Source: Catellatospora paridis
GTDB lineage: Bacteria > Actinomycetota > Actinomycetes > Mycobacteriales > Micromonosporaceae
Assembly: GCF_009720365.1 (NCBI RefSeq)
Contig: NZ_ML769321.1
Coordinates: 62,001 to 126,000, forward strand
Direction of reading: 5' to 3'
Length of the DNA: 64,000 nucleotides
A program made the position numbers and the translations under genes. Under the pieces are notes generated by a model. The model was not told where the DNA came from. It searched no databases and was given only the letters and a program-made list of their open reading frames with translations. This document shows, one piece after another, positions 57,618 through 64,000 of this stretch; the stretch's first letter is position 1, and each line of letters starts with the position of its first letter.

Positions 57618-58769
57618 GTGCCTGCCGTCCTGTGGACCCGCCGCGCGCTCGCGTTCGACCTGCTGGTCGGGTTCGGCGTGCTCGGCCTGACCCTGCTGGA
57701 GATCCGCAACCCGCTGTCCCCGCCCAGCCTCATGTGGCTCGGCGTCGTGATGGCGGCCGCGATCGTGCTGCGGCGGCGGCTGCCGCTGACCGCGCTGGCG
57801 GTGATCTCGACCGCGGCCCTGGCGCAGGTGCTGTTCTACGCGCCGGAGAACCAGCCGCTGCCGTTCGACCTGGCGGTCCTGGCAGGCATGTACGCAGTGG
57901 TCAAGTACGGCCGCCGGATGTGGCACGCGTATCTGGCGGCGGCCGTGATCGCGCTCGGCGTCGTGGTCGTGGTGGTCCGCCAGGGCGACGCGACGCGGTG
58001 GTGGGCGCTCGCGTTGTGGTACGTCGGGGTGTGCGGCGGGGTGTGGCTGATGGCGTACACGATGCGCCAGCGGCGGATCTACGTCGCGGGGCTGGAGGAG
58101 CGGGCGGCGACGCTGGAACGCGAACGCGGGCACCTGGCCCGGATCGCGGTCGCCGACGAGCGCGCCGCGATCGCCCGGGAGCTGCACGACGTGGTCGCGC
58201 ACAGCCTCGCCGTCATGATCGTGCAGGCTGACGGGGGCCGCTACGCCTTCGACGCCGATCCGGGCAAGGCCCGCGAAGCGCTGGCGACGGTCGCGGCGAC
58301 CGGCCGCGACGCGCTGGAGGACATGCGCCTGCTCGTCGGCGTGCTGCGCGGGGCAGGGCCGGAGGCCGAGCCGGCGTCACGCCGGCGGGTCACCCTGGCC
58401 GAGATCGACGCCCTGGTCGACGGGGCCCGGTCGGCCGGTCTGGCGGTGACCGTCGACGCGCGGCTGCCGCAGGCCGTGACGCCCGCCGTGGAGCTTGCGG
58501 TCTACCGGATCACCCAGGAGGCGCTGACCAACGTGCTGCGTCACGCGGGCCCTGGCGCGGCGGTGACGCTGTCCCTGATCGAGCAGGGTGGCGCGGTGGC
58601 GGTGTCGGTGGATGACGACGGCGGCGCCCGCCCGCGCGTGCCGGCCGCGCGCGAGGCCGGGCACGGCCTGACCGGGATGCGCGAGCGGGTCGCCGTGCAC
58701 GGCGGGGCGCTGACGGCCGGGCCGCGGCCCGGGGGCGGCTGGAGCCTGCGGGCGGAGGTCCCGCTGTGA
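57618..58769 (+). CDS. NarL-type sensor histidine kinase (HisKA_3)
   Basis: A 383-residue kinase with an N-terminal membrane region of four to five helices (about residues 10-150; LLVGFGVLGLTLLEIRN, LYVGVCGGVWLMAYTM-like segment), a coiled linker, and a HisKA_3 domain with H190 (IARELHDVVAHSLAVMIVQA). The ATPase domain has EALTNVLRHA and ARPRVPAAREAGHGLTGMRE. The GTG at 57618 lies directly after a TACTCT -10 (57606-57611), so it may be leaderless. It is coupled to the response regulator by a GTGA overlap. The stimulus is unknown; a link to the convergent ABC system is possible. Confidence 0.88.
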   Translation: MPAVLWTRRALAFDLLVGFGVLGLTLLEIRNPLSPPSLMWLGVVMAAAIVLRRRLPLTALAVISTAALAQVLFYAPENQPLPFDLAVLAGMYAVVKYGRRMWHAYLAAAVIALGVVVVVVRQGDATRWWALALWYVGVCGGVWLMAYTMRQRRIYVAGLEERAATLERERGHLARIAVADERAAIARELHDVVAHSLAVMIVQADGGRYAFDADPGKAREALATVAATGRDALEDMRLLVGVLRGAGPEAEPASRRRVTLAEIDALVDGARSAGLAVTVDARLPQAVTPAVELAVYRITQEALTNVLRHAGPGAAVTLSLIEQGGAVAVSVDDDGGARPRVPAAREAGHGLTGMRERVAVHGGALTAGPRPGGGWSLRAEVPL

Positions 58770-59458
58770 GGGTCCTCATCGTCGACGACCAGCCCCTGGT
58801 CCGCGCCGGGCTGGAGATGATCCTGTCGTCGCAGCCGGACATGGCGGTGGCCGGGCAGGCCGGCGACGGCGCCGAAGCGGTCCGGCTGGTCGGCGACCTC
58901 GCCGGGACGGCCGCCGCTGTCGACGTGGTGGTCATGGACATCCGGATGCCGATCATGGACGGGGTGGAGGCCACCCGGCTGCTGAGCGCCGCCGGGCCGA
59001 CGCCGCGGGTGATCGTGCTGACGACGTTCGACGGCGACGCGGACGCATTCGCGGCGCTGCAGGCCGGTGCGAGCGGGTTCCTGCTCAAGAACGCCCCGCC
59101 CGAGGAACTGCTCGCCGCCGTGCGTGCGGTCGCCGGGGGCGACGCGGTGGTCGCGCCGCGGGTGACGCGGCGGCTGCTGGAGCACTTCGCCGGCCGGTTC
59201 GTGCCGCCGCCCGCGCCGGACTCCCGGGTCGCCGCGCTGACCGACCGCGAGCGCGAGGTCGTGCTCGCGGTGGCCGCGGGGCTGTCCAACGCGGAGATCG
59301 CCGCGGAGCTGGTCGTGGCGGAGGCGACGGTGAAGACGCATGTGGGACGGATCCTGACGAAGCTGGGCCTGCGGGACCGGGTCCAGGTCGTCGTGTTCGC
59401 GTACGAGTCGGGGCGGGGGGGCCCGCCGGCCGGCGCCCCCGGGGGCCGCCCGAGCTAG
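58766..59458 (+). CDS. NarL/LuxR-family response regulator
   Basis: A 230-residue regulator. The receiver domain has IVDDQPLVR and phospho-acceptor D58 (VVMDIRMP), Thr (VLTTF) and Lys (FLLKNAPP). A LuxR-type helix-turn-helix (ALTDREREVVLAVAAGLSNA, EIAAELVVAEATVKTHVGRI) ends the protein, with a short Gly/Pro-rich tail. The GTG start overlaps the kinase stop. Its stop overlaps by four bases (CTAG) the stop of the convergent ABC permease. Confidence 0.9.
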   Translation: MRVLIVDDQPLVRAGLEMILSSQPDMAVAGQAGDGAEAVRLVGDLAGTAAAVDVVVMDIRMPIMDGVEATRLLSAAGPTPRVIVLTTFDGDADAFAALQAGASGFLLKNAPPEELLAAVRAVAGGDAVVAPRVTRRLLEHFAGRFVPPPAPDSRVAALTDREREVVLAVAAGLSNAEIAAELVVAEATVKTHVGRILTKLGLRDRVQVVVFAYESGRGGPPAGAPGGRPS

Positions 59459-61998
59459 GGCCACACCCCCCCGATCGAGGCCTTCGCCGCGCGCCGGGCG
59501 GGCAGGACCGCCGCCGCCGCGGCCGCTGCGGCGGCGAGCGCGACGAGCCCGGCCAGCCACCCCCACGGCACGACGACGATCGGCCCGACGGCGCCGAACT
59601 GGGCCCTGACGATGAGCGGGCCGTAGACCAGTCCGAAGCCGATGCCGATCACGGCGCCCACGACGCCCATCAGCAGCGCCTCGATGAGCAGAGTGGCGCG
59701 CAGCTGGGCACGGGTCAGGCCGATGGCGCGCATGGTCGCCGACTCGCGGGTCCGCTCGACGACCGACAGCGACAGCGTGTTGGCGATGCCGAACAGGGCG
59801 ATGAGCACCGCGGTGCCCAGCAGCCCGCCGAACAGGGCGAGCAGCGCGTTGATCTGCGTGGCCAGGTCGCTGGTCAGATCGGCGATGCTGCTGATCTCCA
59901 GCAGCGGGTAGGACGTGGCGACCTGGTCCAGGGCGTCGCGCGAGCTGGTGGCGCTGACCTGCGGGGCGGCCTTGGCCAGCACGACGGTGTCGTCGCCGGG
60001 ACCGGCCAGGTCGGTGAACCGGTCCCAGGACACCAGCGCGTCGATCTGCTCGATGCCGGGGATCGCCAGCGGCGCGGTGCCGGCGACCGTCAGGGTCTGC
60101 GTACGCGGGCCGACGGTGACGGTGACGGAGTCGCCGACCCGCAGGTGCTGCGTGACGCGGTTAGCGCTGGACACGACGACGGTGCCCGCGTCGAGGGCGT
60201 GCGTGCCGCTGGCCGTCGCGGGCGTGATCAGCGTGCCGTACGCCGACGGGTCCACGGCGGCGATGACCGCGCGGGCGCCGTCCAGCTGCCCGCTGCCCTC
60301 ACGCGCCTGCGCGACCCCGCTGAACTCGGGCCGGGCCCGCAGTTGCTGGGCGAATGCGGCCGGGATGGCGGCCTGGTGGTCGTTGTCGTAGCGGACCCCG
60401 GCCATGGCGTAGTCGACCGGATAGTGGCCCACCAGCTGGTCCTCGGCGGTGGCCTGGAGGCTGCCCAGCAGGACGCTGCACAGCGCGATCAGACCGATGC
60501 CGATCATCAGGGTGGCGGTGGTGGTCGCGGTGCGTCCGGGGTTGCGCCGCGCGTTGGCCACGGCGACCTTCGCGGGCGTGCCGAGCACCGCCGCGACGGG
60601 CCGGCCGACGGCGGCGGTGACGGCGCCGATGTACAGCGGCGCGGCGATCAGCGCGCCGAGGAACGCCAGCACACCCCCGGCGACGATGGTGAACGTCGCC
60701 GCCTGCGAGTCGCTCGTGCCCGACCCGACGACCGTGACGGCGATCCCGGCGCCCACGGCCAGCAGCGCCGCGACCGCGCGGACGATACGCCGGACGCGGC
60801 CGGTGACCACGGCGGTGGGCAGCTCCCGCAGCGCCGCCAGCGGCGACGTGCGGGTGGCCCGCAGCGCCGGCAGCAGCGCGGCCACCACGGTCACGCCCAG
60901 CCCGATGCCGAGCCCGGCGAGCACCGGCCCGGTGCCGACCACGACCGCGTGCGCGGGCAGATTGGCGTGCACGGCATCGTTGAGCAGCCCGAACAGCGCG
61001 TAGGCGACGCCGATGCCGAACAGGATCCCGCCCGCCGCGCCGACCGTGCCGATCAGGGCGGCCTCGGCCAGCGTCGCGGTGAACACCTGCCGGCGGGTCG
61101 CGCCCAGGCATCGCAGCAGCGCGGTCTCCCGGATGCGCTGTGCCAGCAGGATCGCGAACGTGTTGTAGATGACGAACGCCGCCACGACCAGCGAGATCAC
61201 GCCGAAGACGAGCAGGGCGGAGGTGAACTCCGTCGCGACGGACGTTGCCTCGTCGGCCAGGTCGGTGCGGCGCTGGTCGCCGGTGGACACCCGCGGCCCG
61301 CTGCCCAGCGCGGCCTGGACCTGCCCGGCCAGCACGTCCTGGGCGACGCCGCCAGCCGCGGTCACCGTGATCTCGTCGTAGCCGCGCACCCCGGTCAGCG
61401 CGGCCAGCTCCGCCGCGGGCAGCCCGACCACGGTCGAGCCGGAGTAGGTCTTGGACACCCCGAAGTCGATGAGCCCGACCAGCGTGTACGAGTGCCGGGC
61501 CCCGGCGGCGTCGACCACCACGACGGTGTCGCCGGTGTGGTAGCGCTGGTGGGACGCGGTCTCGGTGTCCAGCACCGCTTCGCCCGGACCGGCGGGCACC
61601 CGGCCGTCGATGTCGAACGGCCGGGTACGCGGGTCACCGTCGGTGGACAGCCCGACGCCGACCCGGGAGAAGTTCGTGATCGGCCGCCCGGCGGGGTCCA
61701 GCAGCGCCAGCGGCCCGCTGGAGCGCCCGTCGGCACCGGCCACGCCCGGCACCGCCCGTACGGCGGCGAGCTGGGCATCGGTGAGCAGTTCCGGCTGCCC
61801 GCCGGAGCCGGTCGGGGCCAGCACGGCGACGTCGACGTTCTGGGCCAGCCGGGCGAAGGTGTCGTAGAAACCGGCCCTGGCGGTGTCCCCGAAGATCAGC
61901 GTGCCGGCGACGAAGCCGACGCCGAGCACGACCGCGATCAAGGTGGCGACCAAACGCCGGGTGTGGGCGCGCAGGCCCGCCAGGACTGTCCGCAGCAC
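59455..61998 (-). CDS. ABC transporter permease with two FtsX domains
   Basis: An 847-residue MacB/FtsX-type permease. It has an N-terminal helix (LVATLIAVVLGVGFVAGTLI), an extracytoplasmic MacB-like periplasmic-core domain, a first FtsX unit (about residues 255-395), a second extracytoplasmic domain (about 520-715) and a second FtsX unit near the C-terminus (LFGGLLGTAVLIALFGIANT onward). The GTG start lies a few bases after the ATPase gene. This exporter type moves lipids, peptides or lipoproteins, or acts as mechanotransducer. The convergent two-component system may control it. Confidence 0.88.
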   Translation of the reverse strand: MLRTVLAGLRAHTRRLVATLIAVVLGVGFVAGTLIFGDTARAGFYDTFARLAQNVDVAVLAPTGSGGQPELLTDAQLAAVRAVPGVAGADGRSSGPLALLDPAGRPITNFSRVGVGLSTDGDPRTRPFDIDGRVPAGPGEAVLDTETASHQRYHTGDTVVVVDAAGARHSYTLVGLIDFGVSKTYSGSTVVGLPAAELAALTGVRGYDEITVTAAGGVAQDVLAGQVQAALGSGPRVSTGDQRRTDLADEATSVATEFTSALLVFGVISLVVAAFVIYNTFAILLAQRIRETALLRCLGATRRQVFTATLAEAALIGTVGAAGGILFGIGVAYALFGLLNDAVHANLPAHAVVVGTGPVLAGLGIGLGVTVVAALLPALRATRTSPLAALRELPTAVVTGRVRRIVRAVAALLAVGAGIAVTVVGSGTSDSQAATFTIVAGGVLAFLGALIAAPLYIGAVTAAVGRPVAAVLGTPAKVAVANARRNPGRTATTTATLMIGIGLIALCSVLLGSLQATAEDQLVGHYPVDYAMAGVRYDNDHQAAIPAAFAQQLRARPEFSGVAQAREGSGQLDGARAVIAAVDPSAYGTLITPATASGTHALDAGTVVVSSANRVTQHLRVGDSVTVTVGPRTQTLTVAGTAPLAIPGIEQIDALVSWDRFTDLAGPGDDTVVLAKAAPQVSATSSRDALDQVATSYPLLEISSIADLTSDLATQINALLALFGGLLGTAVLIALFGIANTLSLSVVERTRESATMRAIGLTRAQLRATLLIEALLMGVVGAVIGIGFGLVYGPLIVRAQFGAVGPIVVVPWGWLAGLVALAAAAAAAAAVLPARRAAKASIGGVWP

Positions 61999-62001
61999 GG
62001 C

Positions 62002-62760
62002 TCACGCCCCGAGATTCTTGAGCGCGTCGAGCACGCTGTCGGCGGTCGGGTCGGCCAGGTCGCCGGCGAGCCGACCGTCGGCGAGCAGCACGACCCGGTC
62101 GGCGAACGCGGCGGCGTTGGGGTCGTGGGTGACCATGACGACGGTCTGGCCCAGCTCGCGCACGCTGTGCCGCAGGAACCCGAGCACCTGCTGCCCGGCG
62201 CGGGAGTCGAGGTTGCCGGTGGGTTCGTCGGCGAAGATGACATCAGGCCGGGGCAGCATCGCCCGCGCGCACGCCACGCGCTGCTGCTGGCCGCCGGAAA
62301 GCTGGCTGGGCGTGTGCCCGAGCCGGTCGGCCAGGCCGAGCACCTCGACCACCGTCGCCTCCCAGGCCGGGTCGGCGCGCCGGCCGGCCAGGTCGAGCGG
62401 CAGCAGCATGTTCTGCCGGGCGGTGAGCGTCGGCAGCAGGTTGAACTGCTGGAACACGAACCCGATCCGGGTACGCCGCAGCCGGGTCAGGGACGTGTCG
62501 TCCAGGCCCGTCAGGTCGGTGGCCGCACCGGCGGCGTCGAACAGGCACACCGTGCCGGCGGTGACCGTGTCCAGACCGGCCGCGCAGTGCATCAGCGTCG
62601 ACTTGCCGGAGCCCGACGGGCCCATGATCGCGGTGAAGCGGCCGGCGTCGAAGGTGACGCTGACGTCGTCGAGGGCGGTGACGGCGGTGTCGCCGCCCCC
62701 GTAGACCTTGGTCAGGCCGGTGACCGCCACCGCCGGGCGGGTGATCGTCGCGGATGTCAT
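62002..62760 (-). CDS. ABC transporter ATP-binding protein, MacB/LolD type
   Basis: A 252-residue ATPase: Walker A GPSGSGKSTLMH, Q-loop (FVFQQFNLLPTLTARQNMLL), signature LSGGQQQRVACARA, Walker B VIFADEPTGNLDS, and H-loop (MVTHDPNAAAFADRV). The sequence is typical of LolD/MacB-type ATPases that pair with FtsX permeases. It is first in the two-gene operon with the permease, with a three-base gap to its start. Confidence 0.9.
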   Translation of the reverse strand: MTSATITRPAVAVTGLTKVYGGGDTAVTALDDVSVTFDAGRFTAIMGPSGSGKSTLMHCAAGLDTVTAGTVCLFDAAGAATDLTGLDDTSLTRLRRTRIGFVFQQFNLLPTLTARQNMLLPLDLAGRRADPAWEATVVEVLGLADRLGHTPSQLSGGQQQRVACARAMLPRPDVIFADEPTGNLDSRAGQQVLGFLRHSVRELGQTVVMVTHDPNAAAFADRVVLLADGRLAGDLADPTADSVLDALKNLGA

Positions 62761-62845
62761 GGCTGTCGACCGTAGGCGGGTGCGCGGTGGTCCACATCCA
62801 CAGCGAGGACGTACCGCTCGTACGACCTGAGGCGTACGGGTGGGG

Positions 62846-63709
62846 TCAGGGGTGCAGGGCGGCGGTGACCCGGCGGAGGTAGGCGAGACCGGCAGTAGCC
62901 AGCTCGTCCTGGGTGGGGGCCAGCGGACGCCAGATGGCGGCGGCGACCGCGATGGCCTCGTTCTCGCCGGTGAACGACTCGATGCAGATCGGGCCGCGGT
63001 ATCCGGTGGCGGCCAGCGCGCCGAGCCAGCGCGGCCAGTCGAGGTGGTCGCGGCCGGGCGCGCCGCGGTCGCTGCCGGAGACCTGCACGTGCACGATGCG
63101 CGGCCCGGCCAGGGCGACCGCGGCGTACGGATCGGACTCCTCGATGTTCATGTGGTAGCTGTCGAGCATGATGCCGACGTTGCCGGGCAGGCCGTCGATC
63201 GCCTCCAGGGTCTGCGCCATGGTGTTGACGACCGAGGTCTCGTACCGGTTCAGCGCCTCGATCCCGACGGCGACACCCCGCTCACCGGCGTACTCGGCGA
63301 CCGGATCCAGCGCCGACCGCAGCTGCCGGTAGCAGTCCGCCCGCTCGTCGGGCGACATGCGCCAGAGCCGCCCGACGGCCGCGTAGACGGGACCGCACAC
63401 GCTGGGCGCGCCGAGCACGGCGGCCGCGTCGATCAGCCCGCGCAGGTAGTCCTGCGAACTGCTTACCGTCGCGGCGTCGGTGCAGACCAGGTCGCGGCCG
63501 GGCGGGGTGACCGCGAGCACCGCCGCGGCCGCCAGGCCGTGCTCGGCGAGCAGGTCGCGGACCAGGCTGGGGGACCAGTCGCCCGGGTTCTCCACGGGGA
63601 TCTCGATCGCGTCGAAGCCCCAGGCCGCGATGCGGGGGACGAGCTCGCGCAGGGCGCGGTCGTCGACGGGGGAGGTCCAGATCCACGGGTTGGCGCCGAC
63701 GGCGAACAC
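62846..63709 (-). CDS. Sugar phosphate isomerase/epimerase (xylose isomerase-like TIM barrel)
   Basis: A 287-residue AP-endonuclease-2/xylose-isomerase-like barrel of the ketose 3-epimerase kind. Metal-site residues appear in GIEALNRYETSVVN (Glu), IMLDSYHMNIEESDP (Asp/His), HVQVSGSDRGAPGRDHLDW (His, Arg) and CIESFTGE (Glu). The GTG at 63709 follows AAAGAGG. It lies just downstream of a sugar-binding-protein gene on the same strand, so it probably epimerises or isomerises the sugar taken up. D-psicose/tagatose 3-epimerase or a related activity is most likely. Confidence 0.82.
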   Translation of the reverse strand: MFAVGANPWIWTSPVDDRALRELVPRIAAWGFDAIEIPVENPGDWSPSLVRDLLAEHGLAAAAVLAVTPPGRDLVCTDAATVSSSQDYLRGLIDAAAVLGAPSVCGPVYAAVGRLWRMSPDERADCYRQLRSALDPVAEYAGERGVAVGIEALNRYETSVVNTMAQTLEAIDGLPGNVGIMLDSYHMNIEESDPYAAVALAGPRIVHVQVSGSDRGAPGRDHLDWPRWLGALAATGYRGPICIESFTGENEAIAVAAAIWRPLAPTQDELATAGLAYLRRVTAALHP

Positions 63710-63732
63710 AAGACACCTCTTTCGCAGGAGTT

Positions 63733-63762
63733 GGCGGCCGCCCCGGGAGGAGGGCGGCCGCC
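63733..63762 (-). terminator. Intercistronic hairpin upstream of the epimerase gene
   Basis: GGCGGCCGCC at 63733-63742 and again at 63753-63762 can pair with a 10-nt loop. It lies in the 69-bp gap between the binding-protein stop and the epimerase start, as at 20460. Confidence 0.5.
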
Positions 63763-63778
63763 GTGGTGACGCAGGTGG

Positions 63779-64000
63779 TTACTTGCCGCCCCAGTCCTTG
63801 GGGTAGCCGGGCAGGGTGGTGCAGCCGCACATGGCGTAGTGCAGCGGCGGCATGTCCGCCTGCACGTACTGGCCCAGGTTGTCCTGGGTGATGGTGGGCT
63901 GGGGCAGTTTCCAGGGGCTGGCCACGGCCTCGCCGCCCAGGATCTTCAGCGCGGCGATGACCGGGGTGCGCCACTGGTAGGTGGGGTAGGTCGGGGCGAT
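63779..64000 (-). CDS. Sugar ABC transporter substrate-binding protein, C-terminal fragment
   Basis: The last 73 residues of a gene that continues past the right edge: IAPTYPTYQWRTPVIAALKI, then KLPQPTITQDNLGQYVQADM, and CGCTTLPGYPKDWGGK at the stop. The pattern resembles ribose-type (RbsB-like) periplasmic binding proteins. The two Cys near the end (CGC) are uncommon. With the epimerase gene downstream, it suggests a sugar uptake and isomerisation operon that starts outside the window. Confidence 0.65.
   Translation of the reverse strand: MAPTYPTYQWRTPVIAALKILGGEAVASPWKLPQPTITQDNLGQYVQADMPPLHYAMCGCTTLPGYPKDWGGK

Noticed and set aside
60145-62775. A long plus-strand open frame across the FtsX permease and ATPase
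   Set aside because: It is antisense to two clear ABC transporter genes and has no domain.
1-64000. CRISPR arrays, tRNA or rRNA genes, insertion sequences, prophage genes
   Set aside because: No regular repeat-spacer pattern, cloverleaf sequence, ribosomal RNA signature, transposase or phage structural gene was recognised by reading.

Overview
This window is a stretch of high-GC actinobacterial chromosome. Third codon positions are strongly G/C, GTG and even TTG starts are common, and several genes appear to begin at or within a few bases of their transcription start. Carbohydrate-active enzymes, ricin-B and discoidin modules, TIGR03086/DinB-type mycothiol-linked proteins, a DUF3152 protein and a GAGCGCAGCGAGC-type intergenic repeat all fit Micromonosporaceae or a close relative. 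That assignment is an inference from style and content. I see no rRNA, tRNA, CRISPR array, transposase or integrase. The window looks like ordinary chromosome arm rich in catabolic and regulatory genes, with a few decayed fragments.

Layout. 1-5 kb: the start of a probable methyltransferase, an enolase-superfamily enzyme, and a three-gene translationally coupled operon (lipoprotein, one-helix protein, large membrane metallopeptidase). 5-7.8 kb: a DUF4166/SRPBCC pair behind a promoter overlapped by twin inverted repeats, an AraC-like regulator and a TIGR03086 protein. 7.8-15.9 kb: a secreted GH27 enzyme, an OmpR-type two-component system, a NUDIX hydrolase, a DUF3152 metalloprotease-like protein and a class-C beta-lactamase-like serine hydrolase. 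16-25.8 kb: the clearest functional unit, a LacI regulator divergent from a GH127 beta-L-arabinofuranosidase, an ABC sugar importer lacking its own ATPase, and a very large secreted glycosidase with two discoidin modules. Together they suggest capture and intracellular hydrolysis of arabinofuranosyl glycans. 25.8-35.1 kb: a paralogous serine hydrolase, an XRE-TPR regulator coupled to a nucleoside 2-deoxyribosyltransferase-like protein, a secreted lipoprotein, a chimeric pseudogene region (serine hydrolase remnant fused to a truncated ATP-grasp gene), a TraB-like protein, and TIGR03086 and SnoaL-like proteins.

35-47.5 kb: DNA polymerase IV, an MBL-fold hydrolase coupled to a VOC protein, an EthD-like protein, a second VOC protein, a GntR(YtrA)-ABC exporter operon, an orphan lipoprotein, a GNAT, an FMN riboswitch in front of a RibM/PnuX-type riboflavin transporter, dihydrolipoyl dehydrogenase and a DUF3592 protein. 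Two degraded copies of part of the VOC gene lie at 39305-39401 and 47001-47040. 47.5-57.5 kb: a GH9 enzyme without a signal peptide, an O-methyltransferase, a DeoR-LacI hybrid regulator divergent from a secreted GH5-CBM13 enzyme, a selenium-binding-protein-family methanethiol oxidase homologue divergent from a small monooxygenase-like protein, a PEBP protein, and a WYL regulator divergent from a small conserved protein. 57.6-64 kb: a NarL-type two-component system convergent with a MacB-type ABC pair, a sugar epimerase/isomerase, and the 3' end of a sugar-binding protein gene that continues beyond the window.

Convergent gene pairs are often separated by perfect GC-rich hairpins (7811, 25737, 31280, 53580). 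Sugar-binding-protein genes are followed by intercistronic hairpins (20460, 63733).
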